Source: Nitrospirota bacterium
GTDB lineage: Bacteria > Nitrospirota > Thermodesulfovibrionia > Thermodesulfovibrionales > UBA1546
Direction: 5' to 3'
Length of the DNA: 36,195 bases
Assembly (NCBI GenBank): GCA_016212165.1
Contig: JACRGY010000044.1
Coordinates: 1-36,195, forward strand
Position 1 is the first letter of the stretch; every line of letters starts with the position of its first letter. Below are positions 17,024 through 25,672 of the stretch, piece after piece. Below the pieces are notes generated by a model. The model was not told where the DNA came from and made no database searches. It saw only the letters and a list, made by a program, of their open reading frames with translations. The position numbers and the translations under genes were made by a program.

Positions 17024-17764
17024 TTATACGTACATGCCTCCATTAACATGTATTACCTGTCCCGTTATATACCCTGCCTCCGGCGATGCAAGAAAAACAA
17101 CAGCATTTGCAACATCCTCGGGCGTGCCGAACCTCCCTAACGGGATTGCTCTCTTCATCTCATCCTTAACGTTTTCAGGGAGGGCATCAGTCATCGCAGT
17201 TGTTATGAAGCCGGGGGCAATGGCATTTGCAGTTATGCCCCTGCTTGCATATTCCTTTGCAGTAGTCTTTGTCAGGCCGACAATCCCTGCCTTTGACGCG
17301 CTGTAGTTTGCCTGTCCCGGATTTCCCATGAATGCAACAACAGATGCGATATTTATAATCCGTCCATACCTCTGCTTTGCCATTACCTTAATTGCCTCTT
17401 TCGAGCAAAGAAACACGCTCTTCAGATTAATGTTAATTACAGTATCCCAATCCTCTTCTTTCATCCTCATTATAAGGCCGTCTCTTGTTATGCCTGCATT
17501 ATTTATGAGAATGTTTATTTTACCAAATTCTTTCGATATATCTTCAAATATTTTAATTACCTCATCTGATTTCGAAACATCGAGCTTAACCGGCATTGCC
17601 TTTACGCCAAGCTTTTCAAGCTCAGCAGCGGTATCTTTTGCCTGTTCAAGGCTGATATCGGCAATAACAAGATTAACGCCTTTTCTGGCAAGCGCATCAG
17701 CTATTGCCTTCCCGATACCACGCGCGCCCCCTGTAACAACAGCAACCTGTTCCCTAAAGTCCAT
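17024..17764 (-). CDS. fabG: 3-oxoacyl-ACP reductase
   Basis: A 246-residue short-chain dehydrogenase. It has the NADPH-binding TGGARGIG (11-18), NNAG (88-91), and the catalytic Ser141, Tyr154 and Lys158 (in NYSASKAG). The C-terminal VIHVNGGMYV is typical of FabG. It reduces beta-ketoacyl-ACP in fatty-acid elongation, and its place before acpP and fabF supports that over other SDR roles. A GGAGG site precedes the ATG. The 215-bp gap to divergent galU holds both promoters. Confidence 0.96.
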   Translation of the reverse strand: MDFREQVAVVTGGARGIGKAIADALARKGVNLVIADISLEQAKDTAAELEKLGVKAMPVKLDVSKSDEVIKIFEDISKEFGKINILINNAGITRDGLIMRMKEEDWDTVININLKSVFLCSKEAIKVMAKQRYGRIINIASVVAFMGNPGQANYSASKAGIVGLTKTTAKEYASRGITANAIAPGFITTAMTDALPENVKDEMKRAIPLGRFGTPEDVANAVVFLASPEAGYITGQVIHVNGGMYV

Positions 17765-17931
17765 TTTTTCCTCCAGAAAAAAGCCGGCTATAATTTTAAC
17801 AGAGAATTCTTATTATTTTCCAGTCTTTTTAGAAAAGATCCGGCTTTCCATTTATCAGGACAGAAAAGCAGAATCCTTGTTCACATGGAAATCTTATATT
17901 ATTGGAAGTAAAAAAAACAAGCATTGCGGTG

Positions 17932-17940
17932 TGTTATAAT
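17932..17940 (+). promoter_or_regulatory. Extended -10 element upstream of galU
   Basis: TG-T-TATAAT matches an extended -10 sigma-70 element. A second TATAAT sits at 17971-17976, only 3 bp before the galU ATG, which could give a leaderless transcript. No good -35 box is seen for either. Confidence 0.5.
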
Positions 17941-17979
17941 TTATGGTATTAGTTTATATTAGTACAACAATATAATTTT

Positions 17980-18888
17980 ATGAATAAAAAAATAAAAAAA
18001 GCCATATTCCCTGCAGGGGGACTCGGGACAAGGTTTCTGCCCGCAACAAAGGCCTCGCCCAAAGAGATGCTGCCTATTGTTGATAAACCCATGATCCAAT
18101 ATGCAATCGAAGAAGTAATGGCATGCAACATTAAAGAGTTCATAATAATCACGGGAAAATACAAGCGCTCCATAGAAGACCATTTCGATTCTGCATATGA
18201 GCTTGAAGAAAATCTCCGGAAACTCGACAAGAAAAAGCTCCTTGAGGAAATAACAAGGCACAACCACCTGGACTTTGCATACATCCGGCAGAAGGCAGCG
18301 CTGGGGCTTGGACATGCAATCCTTTGCGTAAAGCCCTTTGTAAAGGACGAACCATTTGCAGTCCTTCTCAGTGATGATGTAATAGAACCCGAGGAGACGC
18401 TGCTTAAGGATATGATTAAACTTTATGAAAAACTTGAATGCCCGATACTGGCGCTCGAAGAAGTTCCCATGACAGACATACACAAGTATGGCGTAATAGA
18501 AGGAGCAGATTTAGGCAACGGGCTGTATAAGATTAATAACCTCATTGAAAAACCTTCTAAAGAAAAGGCGCCTTCCAATCTCGCAATAATAGGAAGATAT
18601 ATTCTTACACCGGAGATATTCAGCATCCTTGAAAAACTGACGCCGGGCAGAGGAGGCGAAATACAACTTACAGATGCACTGAGAGAACTTCTCAAAAAAC
18701 AGACTATTTACGGCTACCTCTTTAAAGGCAAAAGATACGACGCCGGAGACAAGCTGGGATATCTCAAGGCAACAGTTAATTTTGCACTGAAAAATGCAGA
18801 GGTTTCAGAGGCATTCAGCAAATACTTGCTTGATATTGCACACATGTTAAAAAATAAAAAACATCATGAAGATAAAACACATCAGTAA
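17980..18888 (+). CDS. galU: UTP--glucose-1-phosphate uridylyltransferase
   Basis: GalU makes UDP-glucose from UTP and glucose-1-phosphate for envelope polysaccharides. The 302 residues open with the nucleotide-binding FPAGGLGTRFLPATKASPKE and continue with KPMIQYAIEE, LGLGHAILC and LLSDDVI (metal-binding Asp). The NLIEKPSKEKAPSN and GRGGEIQLTDALREL blocks follow. All are GalU hallmarks distinguishing it from RfbA-type enzymes. No Shine-Dalgarno is seen before the ATG. lon follows after 45 bp with its own ribosome-binding site. Confidence 0.96.
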   Translation: MNKKIKKAIFPAGGLGTRFLPATKASPKEMLPIVDKPMIQYAIEEVMACNIKEFIIITGKYKRSIEDHFDSAYELEENLRKLDKKKLLEEITRHNHLDFAYIRQKAALGLGHAILCVKPFVKDEPFAVLLSDDVIEPEETLLKDMIKLYEKLECPILALEEVPMTDIHKYGVIEGADLGNGLYKINNLIEKPSKEKAPSNLAIIGRYILTPEIFSILEKLTPGRGGEIQLTDALRELLKKQTIYGYLFKGKRYDAGDKLGYLKATVNFALKNAEVSEAFSKYLLDIAHMLKNKKHHEDKTHQ

Positions 18889-18933
18889 AGTTTCGGTAAA
18901 AAAATTATTATAAAATAAAGTTAGGAGTTTAGA

Positions 18934-21231
18934 ATGGCAAATCTTGCAGAAAAAGAAGAGAAAGAGGTTGAGATACCTGATAGCCTTCCCGTGCTTCCCG
19001 TAAGGGATATTGTTGTCTTTCCTTATATGATATTGCCTCTCTTTGTTGGAAGAGATATGTCCATAAAGGCTATAGAACATTCATTGAGCACAAACAAGAT
19101 GGTCATGCTTCTTACGCAAAAGGACCTTAATGCAGAGAATCCGGTACCTGATGAACTGTATTCTATCGGCACTGTGGGACTTATAATGCGGATGCTGAAA
19201 CTTCCGGATGGAAGGGTCAAGGTGCTTGTGCAGGGCCTAGCCAAGGCAAGGGCAGTAAAGTTTTCTCAGGAGGAGCCGTTCTTTACAGCAGGCATAGAAA
19301 AAATACTTGACAAGAAGCCGGAAGAAATAACAATTGAGATAGAAGCCATAATGAGGAGCGTGAGAGAACAGATAGACAAGGCAGTCTCTCTCGGCAAAAC
19401 AATCCTCCCTGATATAATGATCGTTATCGAAAACCTCGACGATCCGGGAAAACTTGCCGACCTTATTGCGTCAAACATAGGCCTGAAGACAGAGCAGGCA
19501 CAGGCAGTGCTTGAGATAACAGACAATGTCAGGCGGTTAAAAAAAGTCAGCGAGATAATGAACAGGGAGATAGAGCTTCTTACAGTCCAACAGAAAATCC
19601 AGACCGAAGTCAGGGGCGAGATAGACAAAAACCAGAGGGAATATTTTCTCAGGGAACAACTGAAGGCAATTCAGAAAGAGCTTGGAGACATTGATGAGCG
19701 CTCGGAAGAGATAAAGGAATTCAAGAAAAAGATTCTGGAAGTAAAGATGCCGGAAAAAGTCCAGAAGGAGGCGGAAAAGCAGCTCAAACGCCTCGAAAAG
19801 ATGCACCCTGACAGCGCTGAAGCCGGAACAGTCAGGACATACCTTGAATGGATGGTTGAAGTTCCGTGGTCAAAATCAACTAAAGACAGCCTGGACATAA
19901 AGGCAGCCCAAAAGGTGCTTGACGATGACCACTATGATCTCGAAAAGGTAAAAGAACGCATTCTGGAATATCTCAGCGTAAGAAAATTGAAAAAAGAAAA
20001 AATGAAGGGCCCGATACTCTGCTTCATAGGCCCCCCCGGAGTCGGCAAAACATCTTTGGGAAAATCAATAGCAAGGTCATTGGGAAGAGAATTTGTCCGC
20101 ATGTCTTTGGGCGGGGTAAGAGATGAAGCGGAAATAAGAGGGCACAGAAGAACATATGTTGGAGCGCTGCCCGGCAGGATAATACAGGGGATAAAGACCG
20201 CAGGCACAAACAACCCGGTTTTCATGCTCGATGAAATAGACAAGATAGGCATGGATTTCAGGGGTGACCCCTCATCCGCTCTCCTTGAGGTCCTTGACCC
20301 TGAACAGAACAATACATTTGTTGACCATTACCTGACTGTGCCCTTTGACCTTTCAAGGGTAATGTTTATCACAACAGGGAACCTTGTCGACACTATACCA
20401 GGCCCTTTGCGGGACAGGATGGAAATAATCCACCTTTCCGGATACACAGCAGAAGAGAAGCTTGGAATCTCAAAAAACTATCTTATCCCTAAACAGCTCG
20501 AAGAGCACGGCATAACAAATAAGATACTGAAGATAACAGACGCGGCTGTTTTAATGACAATATCCCAGTATACGAGGGAGGCAGGCGTCAGAAACCTTGA
20601 AAGAGAAATAGCCAACCTGTGCAGAAAGGTTGCGAAAAAAATAGCAGAAGGCAAACAGAAAACATTTGTTGTAAAAGCCAAAAATCTTCACAGGTTTCTT
20701 GGTGTTCCAAAACACCTTCCTGAAGAGGAGATGGAAAAAGATGAGGTTGGTGTTGCAACCGGCCTTGCATGGACCGAGGCAGGCGGAGACATAATCTATG
20801 TTGAAGCAACGACCATGAAGGGAAAGGGGAGCCTTACCCTTACAGGGCAACTCGGAGATGTCATGAAAGAGTCTGCTCAGGCAGCCCTGAGCTACGTCAG
20901 GTCAAAGGCAGCTTCACTCGGGATAAAAGATGAGATATTCGCTAAAACAGATTTGCATATTCACGTCCCCGCCGGAGCAATACCCAAGGACGGCCCCTCG
21001 GCAGGTATAACAATGGCAACCTCCATTGCATCTGCGCTCACAGGGAAACCCGTAAAAAAAGATGTTGCAATGACAGGCGAGGTCACCTTAAGAGGCAGGG
21101 TTCTTCCAATAGGCGGGCTCAAGGAAAAAGCGCTCGCGGCAAAAAGAATGGGCATCAAAGTGGTGATTGTGCCAAAAAGAAATAAAAAAGACCTCGAAGA
21201 TATTCCCAAGTATGTTAAGAAGGATATGTAG
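18934..21231 (+). CDS. lon: Lon protease, truncated by an in-frame amber codon
   Basis: ATP-dependent cytoplasmic protease that degrades misfolded and regulatory proteins. The substrate-binding N domain begins [15 protein letters not shown], the AAA+ domain has Walker A GPPGVGKT (366-373), and the protease domain has the Ser689 (DGPSAG) / Lys732 dyad with the 43-residue spacing of E. coli Lon. AGGAG precedes the ATG. The frame stops at TAG (21229-21231) after IPKYVKKDM, but continues for 24 more codons (FIFADTMNDVLRIALK...) to TAA at 21306. That downstream stretch matches the normal Lon C-terminus, and the stop replaces what is usually a Lys codon. With readthrough the protein would be 790 residues, close to the E. 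coli length. The catalytic residues lie before the stop. Confidence 0.96.
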   Translation: MANLAEKEEKEVEIPDSLPVLPVRDIVVFPYMILPLFVGRDMSIKAIEHSLSTNKMVMLLTQKDLNAENPVPDELYSIGTVGLIMRMLKLPDGRVKVLVQGLAKARAVKFSQEEPFFTAGIEKILDKKPEEITIEIEAIMRSVREQIDKAVSLGKTILPDIMIVIENLDDPGKLADLIASNIGLKTEQAQAVLEITDNVRRLKKVSEIMNREIELLTVQQKIQTEVRGEIDKNQREYFLREQLKAIQKELGDIDERSEEIKEFKKKILEVKMPEKVQKEAEKQLKRLEKMHPDSAEAGTVRTYLEWMVEVPWSKSTKDSLDIKAAQKVLDDDHYDLEKVKERILEYLSVRKLKKEKMKGPILCFIGPPGVGKTSLGKSIARSLGREFVRMSLGGVRDEAEIRGHRRTYVGALPGRIIQGIKTAGTNNPVFMLDEIDKIGMDFRGDPSSALLEVLDPEQNNTFVDHYLTVPFDLSRVMFITTGNLVDTIPGPLRDRMEIIHLSGYTAEEKLGISKNYLIPKQLEEHGITNKILKITDAAVLMTISQYTREAGVRNLEREIANLCRKVAKKIAEGKQKTFVVKAKNLHRFLGVPKHLPEEEMEKDEVGVATGLAWTEAGGDIIYVEATTMKGKGSLTLTGQLGDVMKESAQAALSYVRSKAASLGIKDEIFAKTDLHIHVPAGAIPKDGPSAGITMATSIASALTGKPVKKDVAMTGEVTLRGRVLPIGGLKEKALAAKRMGIKVVIVPKRNKKDLEDIPKYVKKDM

Positions 21232-21306
21232 TTTATCTTTGCAGATACAATGAACGATGTGCTCAGAATAGCGCTTAAAACTAATAAAAAGGTTAAACAA
21301 GGTTAA
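21229..21306 (+). other. Amber codon plus conserved lon 3' extension
   Basis: TAG at 21229-21231 is followed in the same frame by 24 sense codons and TAA. The extension keeps the hydrophobic and acidic pattern of Lon C-termini. One base change (for example AAG to TAG) would restore the full gene. Confidence 0.8.
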
Positions 21307-21363
21307 GGCTGAGGTTGGGTTTAGCTTTTCTTAACCTCAATCTCAACCTTTCTTACTTAGATT
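21307..21363. repeat. Imperfect dyad of ggttaa/ttaacc units between lon and thiL
   Basis: Units such as aaggttaaggctgaggtt face cttaacctcaatctcaacctt, giving a long imperfect hairpin that also includes bases from the lon extension. No T-run follows, so it is not a clear terminator. It resembles the other short-period repeats in this window. Confidence 0.45.
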
Positions 21364-22431
21364 ATGAGACTCTCTGATATAGGGGAACTTGCCCTCCTGG
21401 AAATAATCCGAAAAAGATTTGCCCGGAAATCAAAGCTGCGAACAAAGCAGAAGGGTATTATCGTCAATATAGGCGATGATGCAGCCGTGATAAAACCCCG
21501 GGCTAAAAAACTCCTTATCACCACTGACATGATGGTTGAAAGAGTGCACTTTGACTTAAGTTTTACAACACCTTACCAGCTTGGATTCAAACTCGTCTCT
21601 GTAAACGCAAGTGACATCTACGCAATGGGCGGGACACCTCATTACCTTCTGCTTGATATTGCAATGAATAAAATAACAGAGGAATCATTTGTTAATAGTT
21701 TTTTTGACGGTATTCAGGATGCCATAAAGCTATACGGGATATCGCTTATTGGCGGAGACCTCTCTTCTTCAAAAAAAGACATGGTTGCAGCTGCATCTCT
21801 CATAGGATACGCAGAAATACCTGTAAAGCGTTCAGGCGCAAAACCAGGGGATAAGATATATGTAACAGGCAGCCTCGGAGACTCTGCATGCGGGCTGGAG
21901 GTTCTTAAAAAAGCTGACAGCTGTCAGCTGTCAGCTGTCAGCAAAAAAATAACTGCTGCAAACTACCCTCTAATCGCTAAATTTAAAAAAACAGGATTAA
22001 CATGGAACACTATCGCCCCGCTGTTGAAAAGACACCTCATGCCGGAGGCAAGAAATTCTAAAAATTTAATTAAATATGCAACAGCGATGATTGATTTAAG
22101 CGATGGATTGTTTATTGACTTATCAAGACTGTGCAATGAAAGCAGAGCCGGCGCAAGGATTTACATAGAGCATATTCCTGTATCCAATCAGGCAAAAGAG
22201 GCATCATCGGCTTTAGGACTGGATTTATTTAAGCTCGCCACTTCAGGTGGTGAAGATTATGAACTGCTCTTTACAGCGCCTCCTGACTACAAGCCACGGG
22301 CCATGAGCCATGAGCTGAAGATAACCTGTATAGGCGCTATCACAAAAAAAGGCATGGTTGCAGTTGATAAATACGGGAAGGAATCAGCGTTAAAGGCAGA
22401 GGGTTACCAGCACTATGGGATTCAGAGATAG
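21364..22431 (+). CDS. thiL: Thiamine-monophosphate kinase
   Basis: ThiL phosphorylates thiamine monophosphate to the cofactor thiamine diphosphate. The 355-residue AIR-synthase-fold protein shows the nucleotide and metal sites: IGDDAAVI near residue 37, TTDMMVERVHF near 56, VSVNASDIYAMGG near 79, and GGDLSSS near 133. The C-terminal half has ATAMIDLSDGLFIDLSRL and the SGGEDYELLF block. Residues ~184-193 (KADSCQLSAV) are translated from a heptamer array (21913-21942) between the two halves, apparently tolerated in a surface loop. The start has little Shine-Dalgarno. It overlaps the next gene by 17 bp. Confidence 0.93.
   Translation: MRLSDIGELALLEIIRKRFARKSKLRTKQKGIIVNIGDDAAVIKPRAKKLLITTDMMVERVHFDLSFTTPYQLGFKLVSVNASDIYAMGGTPHYLLLDIAMNKITEESFVNSFFDGIQDAIKLYGISLIGGDLSSSKKDMVAAASLIGYAEIPVKRSGAKPGDKIYVTGSLGDSACGLEVLKKADSCQLSAVSKKITAANYPLIAKFKKTGLTWNTIAPLLKRHLMPEARNSKNLIKYATAMIDLSDGLFIDLSRLCNESRAGARIYIEHIPVSNQAKEASSALGLDLFKLATSGGEDYELLFTAPPDYKPRAMSHELKITCIGAITKKGMVAVDKYGKESALKAEGYQHYGIQR
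21913..21942. repeat. Heptamer array inside thiL
   Basis: Four 7-bp units (gctgaca, then gctgtca three times) plus two bases, the same family as at 735-769 and 29317-29351. It is translated in frame between the N- and C-terminal halves of ThiL. Confidence 0.8.
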
Positions 22432-22852
22432 GCTCAGAGACATATTGAGCCTCAAAGACTCTCCGCACAAACTGGCAATGGCATTTGCTGCCGGTGTTTT
22501 CATAGGGATGTCTCCCCTGCTTGGCCTCCACACAGTTCTTGGCCTTGCAATAGCATGGGCATTCGGACTAAACAGGCTCGTAACTATTACAGGGGTATTC
22601 GTAACAAATCCATGGACTATTGTTCCAATTTATACTTTCAGCACATGGGTCGGAGCAAAGTGCCTCGGCATAAAAAATATAATTCCTGAAATAGACTGGG
22701 CACACATTACATTCACTTACCTTCTTCACGAGTTCAAACCTCTCCTTATGCCTTTTGTCTTAGGCACCTTGCTTGTTGGCTTTATCTCTGCGGTTATCGG
22801 ATATTTTATCATCTACCACTCAGTGAAAAAGGCTCATTCCCTTGGCAGATAA
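22415..22852 (+). CDS. DUF2062 family membrane protein
   Basis: A 145-residue protein with three hydrophobic segments (about 20-45, 52-75 and 108-138) and the DUF2062 signature: AAGVFIGMSPLLGLHT followed by NPWTIVPIY. Family members are small inner-membrane proteins of unknown biochemical role, often near lipid or glycosyl genes. It overlaps thiL by 17 bp and rimO by 11 bp, so it is in one translationally coupled operon with them. Confidence 0.88.
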   Translation: MGFRDRLRDILSLKDSPHKLAMAFAAGVFIGMSPLLGLHTVLGLAIAWAFGLNRLVTITGVFVTNPWTIVPIYTFSTWVGAKCLGIKNIIPEIDWAHITFTYLLHEFKPLLMPFVLGTLLVGFISAVIGYFIIYHSVKKAHSLGR

Positions 22853-24272
22853 GATATGTGTCATAAGCCTGGGCTGTCCGAAAAATACGGTTGATTCTGA
22901 TAACCTCACACGAAAACTTATCGGCAATGGCTTCCTGTATCTTAATACCCCTGAGGATGCAGATATCCTTCTCATCAACACATGCGGCTTTATTGAGGCT
23001 GCAAAAAAAGAATCAATTGAAGAAATACTGAAACTGGCAGCAATAAAAAAAGGGCCCAAAAAACTCATTGTCTTCGGCTGCCTTGCAAAGAGATATAAAG
23101 ATGAAATATTGAAGGCGATACCTGAAATAGACGCAATATTCGGAGTTGGAGAGGATGAAAAGATTGTTGAATACTGCGAAAGACTGAAAGAGTCAGAGGG
23201 TCTCGCCTCAGGTCCGCACTCAGGCGGATTCGCCGAGGAGAACGAGTCGCCGAGGAGACAGAGGGTCAAAGGGTCAAAGGAAATAAATAAGAATATAGGG
23301 CCGTCAACACCATCTCTTACCTATTCACCTATTAACCTATTCACCCATTCACCTATTCACCCATTCAGTAGCTATGCTTATCTCAAAATTTCTGAAGGTT
23401 GCAACAAAAGATGCTCATACTGTGTCATCCCCTCAATCAGGGGCAAATACAAAAGCATAAACCCCGATGAGATACTTAAAGAGGCAGAACGAGCTGTAAA
23501 AAGCGGGGCCAAAGAGCTTATCCTTGTTGGCCAGGACACAGCATGTTATGGTAAGGACCTCAATGGTTATAATATCTCAAAACTTCTGAAAGATATCTGT
23601 TCCTTAAGCGGTGATTTCTGGATAAGGCTGCTTTATGCCTACCCTGCTTCAATAAGTGAATCCCTCCTGAAAGTAATTGCGGAGGAGGATAAGATATGCA
23701 AGTATCTTGATATCCCCTTTCAGCATTCTGAGGACAGAATACTTAAATTGATGAAAAGAGGAGGCACCAGGAAAGGATATCTGAACCTTATCAGAAAAAT
23801 CAGGGACACAATACCTGATATCGCCCTCAGAACAACTTTTATCATAGACTTCCCGTCTGAAACAGAAAAAGAATTTAATTCTCTTTTAGATTTCATAGAT
23901 GAAGCAAGATTTGACAGGCTGGGCGTCTTTAAATACTCGCAGGAAGAAGGCACGCCTGCTGCAAAACTCAAGGGACAAATATCAGATATAATAAAAGACA
24001 GAAGGGTCAATGAGATAATGAAACATCAGGCACATATCTCTTTAGACGAAAACAAAAAACTTATCGGCAGACAATTCAAGGCACTTATTGATGAGATTAC
24101 TAATGGGATAGCAATTGGAAGGTTATATTCCCATGCGCCTGAAATAGACGGAGTGGTGATAATAGAGGCGGGGTCAAAGGGTCAAAGGGTCAAAGGGTCA
24201 AACACAGGCAGCTTCGTGACTGTTAAGATTACTACAGCATTTGAATATGACTTGAAAGGTATTATTGCATAA
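22842..24272 (+). CDS. rimO: Ribosomal protein S12 methylthiotransferase
   Basis: RimO adds a methylthio group to an Asp of ribosomal protein S12 by radical-SAM chemistry. The N-terminal UPF0004 domain has cluster ligands Cys12 (LGCPKN), Cys48 (NTCGF) and Cys80 (FGCLAKRY). The radical-SAM triad is Cys187, Cys191 and Cys194 (SEGCNKRCSYC). A C-terminal TRAM domain follows. It starts at TTG 22842, overlapping the DUF2062 stop. At 476 residues it is longer than usual because of repeat DNA: residues ~122-176, between the first two domains, are translated from a 32-bp dispersed repeat and two octamer arrays, and residues ~444-454 within TRAM come from a third. All catalytic Cys are intact, so it is probably functional. 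RimO rather than MiaB is chosen from SLGCPKN and its overall layout. Confidence 0.93.
   Translation: MADKICVISLGCPKNTVDSDNLTRKLIGNGFLYLNTPEDADILLINTCGFIEAAKKESIEEILKLAAIKKGPKKLIVFGCLAKRYKDEILKAIPEIDAIFGVGEDEKIVEYCERLKESEGLASGPHSGGFAEENESPRRQRVKGSKEINKNIGPSTPSLTYSPINLFTHSPIHPFSSYAYLKISEGCNKRCSYCVIPSIRGKYKSINPDEILKEAERAVKSGAKELILVGQDTACYGKDLNGYNISKLLKDICSLSGDFWIRLLYAYPASISESLLKVIAEEDKICKYLDIPFQHSEDRILKLMKRGGTRKGYLNLIRKIRDTIPDIALRTTFIIDFPSETEKEFNSLLDFIDEARFDRLGVFKYSQEEGTPAAKLKGQISDIIKDRRVNEIMKHQAHISLDENKKLIGRQFKALIDEITNGIAIGRLYSHAPEIDGVVIIEAGSKGQRVKGSNTGSFVTVKITTAFEYDLKGIIA
23213..23244. repeat. 32-bp dispersed repeat inside rimO (inverted copy at 28753-28784)
   Basis: This stretch is the exact reverse complement of 28753-28784, 32 of 32 bases. 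It contains an internal hairpin (ctcaggcg / cgccgag with one bulge). In rimO it is translated in the linker between the UPF0004 and radical-SAM domains; in the gspH-like gene it is translated in the prepilin leader. Confidence 0.85.
23263..23278. repeat. Octamer repeat gggtcaaa x2 in rimO
   Basis: Two perfect gggtcaaa units, the same unit that occurs four times at 24171-24202 in the TRAM part of the same gene. Confidence 0.75.
23320..23367. repeat. Six octamers in the rimO linker
   Basis: Six contiguous 8-bp units of the CC(T/C)ATTCA type, 48 bp or 16 codons. It is translated as a Pro/Ser/Ile-rich linker. The unit resembles the heptamer ccattca of the array at 697-724. Confidence 0.85.
24171..24202. 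repeat. Four perfect gggtcaaa octamers in the rimO TRAM domain
   Basis: Four perfect 8-bp units, 32 bp in total. They encode the GSKGQRVKGSN loop close to the C-terminus. The length is not a multiple of three, yet the frame remains correct through to the end. Confidence 0.85.
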
Positions 24273-25114
24273 TGAAAAAAATCCCGTGGCTTCATTTAGT
24301 CTTATTTATTGCCACATTTTTCTCAACCCTTGCAGTGGGTGCGCTTCAGGCCCAGCCAATAGAAAATATAACTAAAGACCCGTCAAATATATTAAAAGGG
24401 CTGCCATTCTCGCTGGCCCTGATGCTTATACTCCTCTGCCATGAACTCTCGCATTACATCGCCTCTAAAAAGCACCATGTAAAAGCAACCCTGCCCTATT
24501 TCATCCCTGCCCCAACGCTTATCGGGACAATGGGCGCATTCATAAAAATGAAGTCTCCTATCACAACCAGAATGGCGCTGATAGATATTGGCGCATCAGG
24601 GCCCATCGCAGGTTTTATTATATCCCTGATAGCAACAATTATCGGCCTCCCGTTATCACAGGTCGTACTCACAAAGGGAATAAAGGGCAGCCTGGCCCTC
24701 GGCGACTCTCTGCTTTTTTCTCTGCTCTCGCGCCTTATCCTTGGAGAGATACCCGATTCATATGACGTCCTTTTGCACCCTATTGCATTTGCAGGCTGGA
24801 TCGGTTTTTTTGTTACAGCATTAAATCTTATCCCTGTAGGACAGCTCGACGGAGGACATATTGCATATGCCATCATGGGAGAAAAACACATACGCATATC
24901 AAAGGTCCTTGTGCCGGTACTGATAGTACTCGGGGTTTTTCTGTGGGAAGGCTGGATTATATGGGGAGTGCTGCTGTTAATACTGGGACTGCGGCATCCG
25001 CCTGTTTTGTACTGGGAAACACCGTTAGACAAAAACAGAAGGGCTATCGGCTGGATTACAGCAATAATTTTTATTATCACTTTCATACCGACGCCGTTTA
25101 AGGCGCTGCCCTAA
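24272..25114 (+). CDS. Site-2 protease (M50) family membrane metalloprotease
   Basis: A 280-residue integral membrane protein. It has the zinc motif HELSH (57-61), within a hydrophobic helix, and the second-site motif NLIPVGQLDGGH (185-196), whose Asp is the third ligand. About six to seven hydrophobic segments are visible. There is no PDZ or CBS domain, so it resembles the minimal soluble-domain-free M50 group rather than RseP. Substrates cannot be inferred; family members cleave membrane-spanning regulators. Its ATG overlaps the rimO stop by one base. The C-terminal half has a Trp-rich segment (WEGWIIWGV). Confidence 0.9.
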   Translation: MKKIPWLHLVLFIATFFSTLAVGALQAQPIENITKDPSNILKGLPFSLALMLILLCHELSHYIASKKHHVKATLPYFIPAPTLIGTMGAFIKMKSPITTRMALIDIGASGPIAGFIISLIATIIGLPLSQVVLTKGIKGSLALGDSLLFSLLSRLILGEIPDSYDVLLHPIAFAGWIGFFVTALNLIPVGQLDGGHIAYAIMGEKHIRISKVLVPVLIVLGVFLWEGWIIWGVLLLILGLRHPPVLYWETPLDKNRRAIGWITAIIFIITFIPTPFKALP

Positions 25115-25170
25115 ACGGATTACCCTTGATTTTTGTCATGCTTTTAACCGAAAATAATGAGTAGCAAAAC

Positions 25171-25206
25171 CTGAACTATTTAACCTATTTAAACTACTTA
25201 ACCTGT
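25171..25206. repeat. Tandem array of four 9-mers before rplI
   Basis: Contiguous units CTGAACTAT, TTAACCTAT, TTAAACTAC and TTAACCTGT, period 9. It fills the gap immediately ahead of the rplI ribosome-binding site. Confidence 0.7.
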
Positions 25207-25228
25207 AAAGTAAAAAGGAGACCTGCAA

Positions 25229-25672
25229 ATGAAAGTAATTCTTAAAGAAGACGTGAAAAATCTCGGGAAAATGGGTGACATCATTACTGTTGCCGAAGGC
25301 CATGCAAGGAATTTTCTTTTACCGAAAAAACTTGCTGTTGAGGCCCTGACAGAAAACATCAAGGCCCTTGAGCATCAGAAAAAGACGATTCAGGAAAAAG
25401 CAAAAAAAGTTAAGAACGTATCTCAGGATTTAGCTAACCGAATATCCTCCCTGGCCCTGTCTATAAAGGCAAAGGCAGGCGAAGAGGAAAAACTCTTCGG
25501 CTCGATAACATCTATGGATATCGCAGCCGCCCTTAAAAATGAGGGGATAGACATAGACAGGAAAAAGATATCACTGGAAGAACCGATTAAAAGGCTTGGC
25601 TCTTACGCTGTGAGCATTAAAATTCATCCTGAAATAACAGCGCAATTAAACATTTCAGTAGTCCCGGAATGA
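25229..25672 (+). CDS. rplI: 50S ribosomal protein L9
   Basis: A 147-residue L9. The N-terminal RNA-binding domain begins MKVILKEDVKNLGKMGDIITV and has the conserved GHARNFLLPKKLA. A long connecting helix (~45-75) and a C-terminal domain (GSITSMDIAAAL...) follow. AAAAGGAG precedes the ATG. It overlaps dnaB by 4 bp (ATGA), a common gene pair. Confidence 0.97.
   Translation: MKVILKEDVKNLGKMGDIITVAEGHARNFLLPKKLAVEALTENIKALEHQKKTIQEKAKKVKNVSQDLANRISSLALSIKAKAGEEEKLFGSITSMDIAAALKNEGIDIDRKKISLEEPIKRLGSYAVSIKIHPEITAQLNISVVPE

Noticed and set aside
18934-21231. Genome-wide recoding of TAG
   Set aside because: panD, tldD and amrB end naturally at TAG with the expected protein ends.
23263-23367. CRISPR-like array
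   Set aside because: Units are 8 bp, contiguous and without spacers, and the DNA is coding; there are no cas genes.
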